DNA of 64,000 bases, from positions 124,001 through 188,000 of the forward strand of contig DULI01000008.1 of assembly GCA_012840445.1 (NCBI GenBank), read 5' to 3'. This document shows positions 17,332 to 27,029 of the stretch, one piece after another (position 1 is the stretch's first letter; the number at the start of each line of letters is the position of its first letter). The notes beneath the pieces were generated by a model. That model did no database searches. It saw only the letters and a list, made by a program, of their open reading frames with translations, and had not been told where the DNA came from. The position numbers and the translations under genes are program-made. Origin of the DNA: Clostridiales bacterium. GTDB taxonomy: Bacteria > Bacillota > Clostridia > Oscillospirales > Acutalibacteraceae.

Positions 17332-17336
17332 TTTTA
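17332..17336. repeat. Right copy of the probable target duplication (TTTTA)
   Basis: Identical to the five bases before the left end of the element. Confidence 0.5.
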
Positions 17337-17451
17337 TTAAATTGAAAACAAAATAGCTTTGATTTATAATAAATTCGGTTAAAAATTGAAATTATTTTAC
17401 ACCTCTTTCCCTATATGCACGTAGTATGGAATACGGGAAGGAGGGAAGTTT

Positions 17452-18162
17452 ATGAGAAAAAAACGGTATGTGTCGCCTAAAAAGTTAAGAAAATTAAGAA
17501 GAATTAAAATTGGTCTCTTTTTAATTGCAATTGGGCTAGGCACATGTTTGATATTGACCGACGGGTATCTGCGCCCGATTATAAATAAGTATTCGGTGAA
17601 CAAAGCTGAACTTTTGGCAAATGACTTGATAAACAGGGCGGTATACAGCGTTTTGGAGCAAAATCATATTACATATAACGAGATTATCAAGCTTTCAATG
17701 TCGTCGGACAATGTTGTAACTTCCATAGAGGCCGATACCCTGAAAATTAATATGATGAAAACCAAGATAATCAGCGAAATTCAAAAGGCCTTTAGCGAAA
17801 ATCAGCTGATTAATATATCAATACCCGTCGGCACGCTGACGGGCAATGAATATCTTCTCGGAAGGGGCCCGTCGATTGACTTTAATATTAAGATGTCCTC
17901 GGCAGTACTGTCTGAAATAAAAAGTGAATTTACAGAAGCGGGAATAAATCAGACAATTCACAGGATAATGCTTAATGTAACAGCAAAAATTTATCTTGTA
18001 ATGCCATGGTATAGGGCAAACACAGAAGTTAAGAACAATTTCTCAATTGCCGAAACAGTAATTGTCGGAAGGGTGCCGGACGCCTTTACCTATGTAATAG
18101 AAAATCCTAACAATGAATTAGCAGGCTATTTATTTGATTACGGTGCTGAACCTATAGATTAG
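17452..18162 (+). CDS. yunB: Sporulation protein YunB
   Basis: A membrane-anchored sporulation protein; in Bacillus subtilis it is a mother-cell sigma-E product of unknown biochemistry. A very basic start (RKKRYVSPKKLRK) precedes one membrane helix at about residues 20-37. The conserved outer part follows, with IPVGTLTGNEYL, GRGPSIDF and VMPWYRANTEV. At 236 residues it fits the family. GGAGGGAAG lies before the ATG. ligA starts 19 bases downstream, so the two are probably cotranscribed even though their roles differ. The insertion sequence ends about 120 bases upstream. No clear sigma-E promoter was recognised. Confidence 0.87.
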   Translation: MRKKRYVSPKKLRKLRRIKIGLFLIAIGLGTCLILTDGYLRPIINKYSVNKAELLANDLINRAVYSVLEQNHITYNEIIKLSMSSDNVVTSIEADTLKINMMKTKIISEIQKAFSENQLINISIPVGTLTGNEYLLGRGPSIDFNIKMSSAVLSEIKSEFTEAGINQTIHRIMLNVTAKIYLVMPWYRANTEVKNNFSIAETVIVGRVPDAFTYVIENPNNELAGYLFDYGAEPID

Positions 18163-18169
18163 CGGATAG

Positions 18170-20164
<1,995 letters not shown>

Positions 20165-20167
20165 AAA

Positions 20168-20199
20168 AACGCCGGGATGTCCCGGCGTTATACTTTTTT
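20168..20199. terminator. Bidirectional terminator between ligA and pyk
   Basis: AACGCCGGGA / TCCCGGCGTT with A7 to the left and TATACTTTTTT to the right; it serves both convergent genes. Confidence 0.9.
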
Positions 20200-20246
20200 G
20201 GCGACAAAAGATTATGTAATTGTTTGTTCGATTAGCCAATGGCAAT

Positions 20247-21680
20247 TTACAGGGTTTCACCGACAACGTGAACCTTCATCATATTAGTAGTGCCTGATAC
20301 TCCAAGAGGTACACCGGCCGTAATAACCACAAGGTCCCCCTCTTTAATTAAATCATGTTTAAGTGCCGCTTCAATAGCATGGGAAAACAGCTCGTCGGTG
20401 CTGCGCTTTTCTTCAATCTGAATCGGGGTAACGCCCCAGGAAAGATTCATCTGCCTTACTACCTTTTCGGAGGTTGAACAGCCGATAATGGGGCAGTCAG
20501 GCCTGAATTTGGATATCATCTTAGCAGTTTCACCCGATTTGGTGACGGTAATTATTGCAACGGCCGACAAATCATGGGCAGCAGCGCAGGTGGCGTGTGA
20601 AATGGCGTTGGTAATGCTGCAAAGGTCGATTTCCATGCGCTGCCTGAAGCGCTTTTGATAGTCGATATCCCGCTCGGTTCGGCAAGCAATACGGGCCATG
20701 GTTCTTACCGCTTCAACGGGATACAGTCCGACAGCGGTCTCGCCAGAGAGCATGATTGCGCTGGTTCCATCGTAAATGGCGTTGGCGACGTCGGTAATTT
20801 CGGCACGGGTGGGCCTTGGGTTGTGAATCATGGATTCGAGCATCTGGGTTGCGGTTATAACCTGTTTGCCTTCCTTGTAGGCTTTTTTTATGAGCATTTT
20901 CTGGATAACAGGGATTTCTTCCAATGCAATCTCAACACCCAAATCGCCCCTGGCGACCATAATGCCATCAACCACCGAGATAATCTCATCAATATTGGCA
21001 ACGCCCTCGGTGTTTTCGATTTTTGCTATAACACGGATGTCCTTCGCTCCCAGGCGGTCGAGCTCTTCCCGAATTTGCATTATATCCCGGGCGGAGCGCG
21101 TGAAGGAGGCGGCGATGAAATCAAAATCGTTTTCTACCGCAAAACGGATATCGGAACGGTCGCGGCTGCTTATAAAGGGCATGGAAAGGCTAACGCCAGG
21201 GACGTTAATGCCTTTATTGGAGGAAATTACCCCGCCGTTTAAAACCCGGCAGAGGATTTCCTCTTCGGTAAAGGACTCCACAACCAGATCAATCAGGCCG
21301 TCGTCTATTAGGATATGGGTTCCGCGGGTTATGTCATGAGTAAGTCCGGAGTAGGATATTGATGCCTTTTTATCATCGCCTAAAATATCATAAGCGGTAA
21401 GAGTAAACTGTTGGCCTTTAACTAGTTTGACCCCTTCTTTTACCTTGCCAAGCCGAATCTCCGGCCCCTTGGTGTCCGCAAGTAAGGCTATTGGCAGATT
21501 GAGCTCTTCCCTTATCCTTTTTACAAGGTTCACGCGTTTTAATTGTTCTTCGTGGCTTTGGTGTGAAAAATTGAACCTGGCTACATTCATCCCGGCTTTC
21601 ATCATTTCACGCAATACATCGGGATCGTCTGTAGCGGGGCCAAGCGTGCAGATAATTTTAGTTTTTCTCGGATTTATCAT
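20247..21680 (-). CDS. pyk: Pyruvate kinase
   Basis: Converts phosphoenolpyruvate + ADP to pyruvate + ATP. Signatures: NFSHQSHEEQ, LADTKGPEIRLG, VIAKIENTEGV (the catalytic-Lys region), MVARGDLGVEI and ATQMLESMI (metal and substrate sites). The 477-residue length shows the short form without the extra C-terminal PEP-utiliser-like domain found in Bacillus and many clostridial enzymes. GGAAGG precedes the ATG. A weak minus-strand promoter (TATAAT at 21738-21733, TTTCAA 17 bases before it) lies about 55 bases upstream. It is monocistronic and divergent from the M15 peptidase pair. Confidence 0.95.
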   Translation of the reverse strand: MINPRKTKIICTLGPATDDPDVLREMMKAGMNVARFNFSHQSHEEQLKRVNLVKRIREELNLPIALLADTKGPEIRLGKVKEGVKLVKGQQFTLTAYDILGDDKKASISYSGLTHDITRGTHILIDDGLIDLVVESFTEEEILCRVLNGGVISSNKGINVPGVSLSMPFISSRDRSDIRFAVENDFDFIAASFTRSARDIMQIREELDRLGAKDIRVIAKIENTEGVANIDEIISVVDGIMVARGDLGVEIALEEIPVIQKMLIKKAYKEGKQVITATQMLESMIHNPRPTRAEITDVANAIYDGTSAIMLSGETAVGLYPVEAVRTMARIACRTERDIDYQKRFRQRMEIDLCSITNAISHATCAAAHDLSAVAIITVTKSGETAKMISKFRPDCPIIGCSTSEKVVRQMNLSWGVTPIQIEEKRSTDELFSHAIEAALKHDLIKEGDLVVITAGVPLGVSGTTNMMKVHVVGETL

Positions 21681-21845
21681 AAAACCTTCCCACTTCTTTG
21701 ATAAAATTTTTGAAAACCGGCTTTAGAATACGATTATATTTAACAGGAATAATCATTGAAATAAACCTAGAATGCATTTATAATAAAACTACGTCAGAAT
21801 ATAATATTACATATATAAATCTTAAATTTCAACCCTAAACTTGAT

Positions 21846-21854
21846 TGATATAAT
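21846..21854 (+). promoter_or_regulatory. Extended -10 promoter for the first M15 carboxypeptidase gene
   Basis: TG-A-TATAAT is a perfect extended -10 box 25 bases before the ATG; the -35 region (TTTCAA) is poor. Confidence 0.5.
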
Positions 21855-21879
21855 TGTTGTTTTCTATGGAGAGATTAAT

Positions 21880-22758
21880 ATGAAAAAACGCAGAAATGGA
21901 AGCATATGGCCAGCTGCAATTGCGGTGTTAATGCTCGCGATATGCGGTATTGTCATATATATTGTGAATAATAGAATCGAGGACACGGTTTCCCAGGTTT
22001 CAGAGTCCGTGACTAGCAGTGCTACAACTACAACAGATATATCGGATACAGTGTCACAGGAAAGTTCGGATAATTCGGAAAAAAGTACGTCTCTCACAAC
22101 TTCTGAAAATTCTTCTTCTAATGCCAACTCGTCTGATATATCATCAAGGCCGGCAACTTCCCAGCCTGATAAGATAGACACTTCTTCATGTGATATAAAC
22201 CAGTGGTATTTAAAGCTTGCCAACTACAATAATCCGTTACCAAGCGACTATGAGCCCGAGCTTAAAACCATAAAAAACACCAACCTTAAATTTCATGCAA
22301 AGGCCGTTTCGGCGCTTGAAGAAATGATAGCCGCGGCGAAAAAGGACGGGGTTGACCTTTCGGTGGCTTCTGCATACCGTTCCTATAGCCGTCAGACTAC
22401 GCTTTACAACAATGAAGTTAATTCTTATGTCCAGCAGGGATACGAACTTGAGGAAGCGCGGCAGGTTGCGGCGATGTCGGTCGCGGTTCCCGGGACCAGT
22501 GAACACCATTTGGGGCTTGCGGTAGATTTTTATCCCGTATCGGAAAAGTTTGAAAGCTCTGCCCAGTATAATTGGCTTAAAAAGAATGCAGAAAAATATG
22601 GGTTTATTTTGAGATATCCTACAGAAAAACAGTCTATCACACGTATCAAGTACGAGCCGTGGCATTACAGGTTTGTCGGTAAGGAACATGCCGAATTTAT
22701 GAACGAACACAATATGTGCCTTGAGGAATATATTGAATATCTTAAAGACAGGCAGTAG
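21880..22758 (+). CDS. M15 family D-alanyl-D-alanine carboxypeptidase, membrane-anchored, copy 1
   Basis: A zinc peptidase (VanY/DacY class) that removes the terminal D-Ala of cell-wall peptides. A basic N-terminus and one membrane helix (about 10-29) are followed by a Ser/Thr/Asp-rich linker to residue 105. The catalytic domain has SAYRSYSRQ, PGTSEHHLGLAVDF (zinc His and Asp) and EPWHYRFVG (catalytic Glu, zinc His). I chose the ATG at 21880 behind ATGGAGAG; the 13-codon TTG extension overlaps the promoter. At 292 residues it is complete. There is no vanHAX or vanRS nearby, so this is wall maintenance and not a resistance cluster. Confidence 0.9.
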   Translation: MKKRRNGSIWPAAIAVLMLAICGIVIYIVNNRIEDTVSQVSESVTSSATTTTDISDTVSQESSDNSEKSTSLTTSENSSSNANSSDISSRPATSQPDKIDTSSCDINQWYLKLANYNNPLPSDYEPELKTIKNTNLKFHAKAVSALEEMIAAAKKDGVDLSVASAYRSYSRQTTLYNNEVNSYVQQGYELEEARQVAAMSVAVPGTSEHHLGLAVDFYPVSEKFESSAQYNWLKKNAEKYGFILRYPTEKQSITRIKYEPWHYRFVGKEHAEFMNEHNMCLEEYIEYLKDRQ

Positions 22759-22767
22759 GTTGATCTT

Positions 22768-23562
22768 ATGCGCGAAGAAAGGATAGTCAGAGGGTACAGA
22801 CACCGCAACAGTTATACTGGTATTATTGCGTTGCTTCTGCTTATAATTTTTGTTTTGTGCGGGATTATAGTATATATGGCATCAAATTACAAAAAAGCCG
22901 TAACCGCAAATGTGGATATAAGCAGCACCCAGATGGTCAGCGAATACACCGAGGAGCAAAAAAGATTAATAGAAGAGGCAAATCAGTGGTATTTAAGGCT
23001 TGTCAACCCCGACAACCCGCTTCCAGAAAATTATTCGGTTGAGGTTAGCGAAATTAAACCCAAATACTCCAACTATGTGGGGCTTAAGTTTGACTCAAGG
23101 GCAGTCGACGCGCTGAACAGCATGTGCGAAGCCGCCGAGAAAGACGGGGTATCTTTGCTTGTTATTTCTGGTTACAGGTCTATTCAAAAACAGACAGAGC
23201 TTTTTAACAATAAAGTCAACAATTTGATACGCGATGGGTATAATGAAGCGGACGCAATTGCCGCTGCTGCCACTGTGGTGGCAAGACCCGGTACGAGCGA
23301 GCACAACCTTGGCCTTGCGGTTGATTTTAACACCGACCAGGAATGGTTCGAGAACACAAAGGAATTTAAGTGGCTTAGCGAAAACGCCGCCAATTACGGT
23401 TTTATATTAAGATACCCTAAGGACAAATATTCGATAACCAAAATTACATACGAACCGTGGCATTACAGGTATGTGGGCGTTGAGCATGCAAAAGAGATGA
23501 AACGGTTGGATATGTGTTTGGAGGAATACATAGAATATCTTAAAAAGGGCGGAAGCAAATAA
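22768..23562 (+). CDS. M15 family D-alanyl-D-alanine carboxypeptidase, membrane-anchored, copy 2
   Basis: A tandem paralogue of the preceding gene, starting 9 bases after it. It has the same layout with a shorter linker: membrane helix at about 17-39, then SGYRSIQKQ, PGTSEHNLGLAVDF and EPWHYRYVG, with all zinc and catalytic residues kept. Both proteins end in a near-identical MCLEEYIEYLK, which shows recent duplication. At 264 residues it is full length. The ribosome site is weak (AGGTTGATC), so translation probably depends on coupling to copy 1. The next transcript starts at its own promoter immediately downstream. Confidence 0.9.
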   Translation: MREERIVRGYRHRNSYTGIIALLLLIIFVLCGIIVYMASNYKKAVTANVDISSTQMVSEYTEEQKRLIEEANQWYLRLVNPDNPLPENYSVEVSEIKPKYSNYVGLKFDSRAVDALNSMCEAAEKDGVSLLVISGYRSIQKQTELFNNKVNNLIRDGYNEADAIAAAATVVARPGTSEHNLGLAVDFNTDQEWFENTKEFKWLSENAANYGFILRYPKDKYSITKITYEPWHYRYVGVEHAKEMKRLDMCLEEYIEYLKKGGSK

Positions 23563-23570
23563 AATATATA

Positions 23571-23599
23571 TTGACAAATCAATGTTTTATTGGTATTAT
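23571..23599 (+). promoter_or_regulatory. Sigma-A promoter of the infC-rpmI-rplT operon
   Basis: A consensus TTGACA, a 17-base spacer and TATTAT. Confidence 0.8.
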
Positions 23600-23605
23600 A
23601 TTGCT

Positions 23606-23735
23606 TGCAAAAACAAAGCAGAGCGTGTAATCGTTCTCACCTCAAGGTTTCGTCTGTTGAGGTTAATAGGGTAAATCCATAGCTTTATGGGTTAAGCTTA
23701 TTATGCGCAGACGAGATTCTTAGTCTGCGTTTTTG
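23606..23735 (+). ncRNA. L20-type autoregulatory leader of infC-rpmI-rplT
   Basis: About 160 bases separate the promoter from infC. They hold several hairpins (for example CCTCAA / TTGAGG at 23640-23661) and end in an intrinsic terminator. TCGTCTG (23650-23656) can pair with CAGACGA (23708-23714), which includes the left arm of the terminator, so it is a ready antiterminator. In Bacillus, excess ribosomal protein L20 binds such a leader and promotes early termination. The L20 binding itself is inferred by family and position. Confidence 0.7.
23706..23734 (+). terminator. Attenuator terminator in the infC leader
   Basis: CGCAGAC / GTCTGCG around a 10-base loop, followed by T5, ending 33 bases before the infC start. 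Confidence 0.8.
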
Positions 23736-23767
23736 CATTTATATCAGGGTTTTGGAGGTGCACTACT

Positions 23768-24286
23768 ATTAGCAATAAGGAACTTCCCATTAACGAAGAG
23801 ATTAGGGAAAAGGAAATCCGCGTTATCGATTCCGACGGCTCCCAGCTTGGAATTATGAACCTTAAGGATGCATTGAAACTGGCATTCGATAAGGGTCTTG
23901 ACCTTGTAACTGTTGCTCCTAACGCCAAACCGCCCGTGTGTAAGATCATGGACTACGGCAAATACCGTTTCGAGCGGGCAAAGCGCGAAAAGGAGGCAAA
24001 AAAGAAACAGAAGGTAATTGAATTAAAGGAAATCCGCCTTGGCATTAGCATTGACAAGCATGATTTCCAGACCAAGGTAAACCATGCCAAGAGGTTTCTT
24101 GGCAGCGGCAATAAGGTCAAGGTAACAATTCGTTTTCGCGGAAGGGAATTGGGACATCCTGAGATTGGATATGAGACCTTAAAACGCTTTGCAGAACACT
24201 GCGAGGAATTCGCCCAGATTGAAAAGCCTGCAAAGATGGAAGGTCGCAATATGATTATGTTCCTTGCTCCAAAACCCATAAAGTAA
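23768..24286 (+). CDS. infC: Translation initiation factor IF-3, with an AUU start codon
   Basis: Binds the 30S subunit, prevents early 50S joining and checks the start codon-tRNA match. The conserved N-terminus NKELPINEEIREKEIRVI is in frame only if translation begins at the ATT at 23768, which is 7 bases after GGAGGTG; the first in-frame ATG (23855) would remove 29 conserved residues. The AUU start is the known hallmark of infC and allows IF-3 to repress its own translation. The N-domain, basic linker (RAKREKEAKKKQK) and C-domain (VTIRFRGRELGHPE) are all present, 172 residues in all. rpmI follows after 25 bases. Confidence 0.95.
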   Translation: MSNKELPINEEIREKEIRVIDSDGSQLGIMNLKDALKLAFDKGLDLVTVAPNAKPPVCKIMDYGKYRFERAKREKEAKKKQKVIELKEIRLGISIDKHDFQTKVNHAKRFLGSGNKVKVTIRFRGRELGHPEIGYETLKRFAEHCEEFAQIEKPAKMEGRNMIMFLAPKPIK

Positions 24287-24311
24287 AACCTATATTTAAG
24301 GAGGATTAAAA

Positions 24312-24509
24312 ATGCCTAAAATTAAAACTAACAGCGGGGCAAAAAAGCGCTTTAGACTGACAAAGAACGGTAAGATTAAGCGCGCTCGCGCCAATAAGTC
24401 TCATATACTTACCAAAAAGACCACTAAACGCAAGAGGAATCTGCGCAAAGCTGCTATTGCCGACGCTACCAATGTTGCAGCCATCAAGAAATTAATTCCT
24501 TACAAATAA
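24312..24509 (+). CDS. rpmI: 50S ribosomal protein L35
   Basis: A small, highly basic large-subunit protein. The start [13 protein letters not shown] and the end AIKKLIPYK are typical, and 65 residues is the usual length. TAAGGAGGA precedes the ATG. It sits in the invariant infC-rpmI-rplT order and is controlled with it by the upstream leader. Confidence 0.97.
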   Translation: MPKIKTNSGAKKRFRLTKNGKIKRARANKSHILTKKTTKRKRNLRKAAIADATNVAAIKKLIPYK

Positions 24510-24539
24510 ATCCGACTACGGAACTGGAGGTTTATATAT

Positions 24540-24899
24540 ATGGCTCGAGTTAAAGGCGCTATTATGACGCGCAAGAGAAGAAAAAAGGTATTAAAGCTTG
24601 CCAAAGGTTATTTTGGTGCTAAATCCAAACTTTTTAGAACTGCCAAACAGGCGGTTATGAAATCCGGACAGTATGCATATGTTGGACGCAAACTGAAAAA
24701 GCGTGATTTCAGGCGCCTGTGGATTACCCGTATTTCTGCTGCAGCAAAAATGAACGGTATGAATTATTCTACCTTTATGAACGGTCTTAAAAAATCTGGA
24801 ATTCAGATGAATCGCAAGATGTTAGCCGAACTGGCCGTGAATGATGCAGCCGGTTTTGCGACCCTTGTTGAACAGGCAAAAGCCGCATTAGGTAAATAA
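24540..24899 (+). CDS. rplT: 50S ribosomal protein L20
   Basis: Binds 23S rRNA early in 50S assembly and is the expected repressor of this operon through the infC leader. Diagnostic segments: [28 protein letters not shown] and [14 protein letters not shown]. At 119 residues it is complete. TGGAGG precedes the ATG. A strong terminator follows 5 bases after the stop, closing the operon. Confidence 0.97.
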   Translation: MARVKGAIMTRKRRKKVLKLAKGYFGAKSKLFRTAKQAVMKSGQYAYVGRKLKKRDFRRLWITRISAAAKMNGMNYSTFMNGLKKSGIQMNRKMLAELAVNDAAGFATLVEQAKAALGK

Positions 24900-24903
24900 T
24901 TCC

Positions 24904-24934
24904 AACGCCCGGGTTTACTCGGGCGTTTTTTTTA
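24904..24934 (+). terminator. Rho-independent terminator after rplT
   Basis: AACGCCCG / CGGGCGTT around an 8-base loop, followed by T8. Confidence 0.9.
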
Positions 24935-24942
24935 TTTATAAT
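24914..24942 (+). promoter_or_regulatory. Possible weak promoter for the long methyltransferase-to-leuS gene run
   Basis: TTTACT, a 17-base spacer and TATAAT. The -35 lies in the terminator loop and matches 4 of 6 bases, so it is tentative; readthrough from rplT is the alternative. Confidence 0.3.
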
Positions 24943-24979
24943 ATTACTTGTATAAATTGTATCAAAGGGGTGCTTTGCC

Positions 24980-25768
24980 ATAGTTTTTATTTCCAGCCGT
25001 GAAAACAAGCAGATAAAATTTGTTTCAAAGCTTCAAACCAGCAAAAAGGCAAGGAAAGAAAACTCTCTTTTTGTAATTGAGGGGGTGCGCCTTTGCCTTG
25101 ACGCCGCGCAAAACGGTTATTTAATTGATACATTGATTTATACTACCGAATCTTATGAAAAACATTCAAATGATATAGATTTCATAAAATCCTTTTGCAA
25201 TCAGATATTCGAAACCAGCACGCAGGTTTTTGAAAAAATTTCTGACACAAAATCTCCACAGGGCATTTTGTGCGTCTGCCGCATTCCTAAAATTAAGGAT
25301 TTATCTGAAATTGAAGCCAAGGGCAGGCATGTTTTCCTTGAGAATATTAACGACCCGTCCAATCTTGGGGCAATTTCAAGGACAGCCCAGGCGCTCGGCG
25401 CTTCCTCGATTGTTTTGACAGATAAAAGTTGCGACCCGTTCAGCCCAAAGGCTCTAAGGGCTTCGATGGGTGCTTTGCTTAAAATCCCGCTTTTTATTGT
25501 TTCGAACGCTTCAGAAGCCTTATCCTATTTAAAGGATAGGGGCTGCCGACTTTATGCATCCGTTCCCGACCCAGACGCAGTTTCAGTCAATAAAATTGAT
25601 TTTGGGAAAAAATCTGTTATACTAATTGGAAACGAGGCAAATGGCTTAAGCCAGGAGGCAATCGGGCTTTGTGACCAAAAAATAACCATCCCCATGAAGG
25701 AAAATGCCGAATCTTTAAATGCCGCCGCCGCTGCTGCAATTTTAATCTGGGAAATGTGCAGGGAATGA
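24980..25768 (+). CDS. TrmH/SpoU family RNA methyltransferase with an apparent AUA start
   Basis: A SAM-dependent 2'-O-ribose methyltransferase of the SPOUT fold, probably acting on rRNA. The N-terminal substrate-binding domain reads ISSRENKQIKFVSKLQTSKK then SLFVIEGVRL. The SPOUT knot follows, with NDPSNLGAISRTAQALG, ILIGNEANGLS and IPMKENAESLNAAAAAAIL. The first normal start codon (GTG at 25085) lies after the conserved IEG motif and would delete 35 residues of clear family sequence. Between the upstream stop (24953) and 25085 there is no in-frame ATG, GTG, TTG or CTG. AAAGGGGTG lies 7 bases before an ATA at 24980, so AUA is the best start, giving 262 residues; an ATT at 24989 is badly spaced. 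Confidence 0.8.
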   Translation: MVFISSRENKQIKFVSKLQTSKKARKENSLFVIEGVRLCLDAAQNGYLIDTLIYTTESYEKHSNDIDFIKSFCNQIFETSTQVFEKISDTKSPQGILCVCRIPKIKDLSEIEAKGRHVFLENINDPSNLGAISRTAQALGASSIVLTDKSCDPFSPKALRASMGALLKIPLFIVSNASEALSYLKDRGCRLYASVPDPDAVSVNKIDFGKKSVILIGNEANGLSQEAIGLCDQKITIPMKENAESLNAAAAAAILIWEMCRE

Positions 25769-25789
25769 TGTTGCCAAACGGGGGTGTTT

Positions 25790-27013
25790 ATGTTGGGTGT
25801 TGAGCATTGGATATGGCTTCAACAGATTTTTGGATACGGTTCGGCAAAGGTTGCGGGCGTTATAAGCCGCTTCGGCTCTGCCGAGAATTTTTATTATTCC
25901 TATTCTAAAAAGCCTGATGACGATTTGCTTACACCGGCAGAAAGCGGCAGGATTAATAAAATTAAACTAGAAGATACAATAAAAATAATTGAAAAGTGTA
26001 AAAATTTAGGCTATGATATTATAACGCCGGACGACAACCGGTATCCTGAAAGGCTACAAAGCATTGCTAATCCCCCTGCAGCATTATATGTCAATGGTAA
26101 TTTGCCCAACATGGACGATGAAGTTGGAATTTCAATTGTAGGCCCCCGGAAGCCTTCTGAATACGGAAAAAAGGCGGCGCTATCCCTTGCCGCAAGGCTG
26201 TCTATGGCAGGATTACTGATAATCAGCGGCGGAGCTACCGGTATTGATTCCTTTGCGCACATAGGCGCCCTTGCAACCGGTGGTAAAACAATTGCGGTGC
26301 TTGGCTGCGGGTTAAATTATCCATATCTTAATGCGAATAAAAAGTTGCGGGAGAATATTTCCGAAAACGGGGCGTTAATCTCGGAGTTTCCGCCCGATTA
26401 CAGGGCATCTAAAAACACCTTTCCCATCCGCAATCGTATAATTTCAGCTTTATCCCTTGGCACAGTTATTATTGAAGCGGGTTTTAAAAGCGGCGCGTTA
26501 ATCACCGCCCGCCATGCCGCCGAGCAGGGTAGGGATGTGTTTGTAATCCCGGGCAATCCTTCTGCCGAACACTACAAAGGCTCTAACCTGCTCATAAAAG
26601 ACGGGGCAAAGCCCCTGCTTACCGCCATGGACATATTAGAGGAATATATAAACATTTACCCGCACAAAATTAATCTGAGAAATGCCTTTGATATTGACGA
26701 TGCTGACCTGCTTCAAAAACTTAGAAGCACATTAAAGACTTTCTATGACGCAGGAAAGGTTAAAAAGGACGAGTTAAAGCCTTGTTTGAAGACAGAAGAT
26801 AAAACTGGGTTAAACAAGCGGCATGATATTTCATTGCTTACCGAAACGGCAAAAATTTTATATAATTATATAGATACAAAAATTATACAGCCGGACGAGC
26901 TGGCTGAAATCAGCGGCCTTGATGGCAGCCAGCTGCTTTCGGCGATTACCGAGCTCGAACTGTTTGGCATTTTAAAAGCCATTCCGGGTGGCCGGTATGA
27001 ATTTATTGAATGA
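25790..27013 (+). CDS. dprA: DNA processing protein DprA (Smf)
   Basis: Loads RecA on incoming single-stranded DNA during natural transformation. A helical N-terminal region (FGSAENFYY, a SAM/HhH-like start) leads to the Rossmann core with ISIVGPRKPSEYGK, IISGGATGIDSFAHIGAL, FPIRNRIISALS and SGALITARHAAEQGRDVF, all diagnostic. A DprA winged-helix domain ends the protein (DELAEISGLDGSQLLSAI). The usual GTR motif is GPRKP here. I chose the ATG at 25790 behind GGGGG; the GTG at 25784 is the alternative. At 407 residues it is complete. topA follows after 16 bases, the usual dprA-topA-trmFO order. No com genes are present here. Confidence 0.95.
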   Translation: MLGVEHWIWLQQIFGYGSAKVAGVISRFGSAENFYYSYSKKPDDDLLTPAESGRINKIKLEDTIKIIEKCKNLGYDIITPDDNRYPERLQSIANPPAALYVNGNLPNMDDEVGISIVGPRKPSEYGKKAALSLAARLSMAGLLIISGGATGIDSFAHIGALATGGKTIAVLGCGLNYPYLNANKKLRENISENGALISEFPPDYRASKNTFPIRNRIISALSLGTVIIEAGFKSGALITARHAAEQGRDVFVIPGNPSAEHYKGSNLLIKDGAKPLLTAMDILEEYINIYPHKINLRNAFDIDDADLLQKLRSTLKTFYDAGKVKKDELKPCLKTEDKTGLNKRHDISLLTETAKILYNYIDTKIIQPDELAEISGLDGSQLLSAITELELFGILKAIPGGRYEFIE

Positions 27014-27029
27014 AATTGGGAGTTTTGAT

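Noticed and set aside
20655..21242. Open frame of 195 codons antisense to pyk
   Set aside because: Pyruvate kinase is certain on the other strand, and the product has no recognisable domain or start site.
21880..23562. Vancomycin resistance cluster
   Set aside because: VanY-like peptidases alone are common wall enzymes; no vanH, ligase, vanX or two-component genes are nearby.
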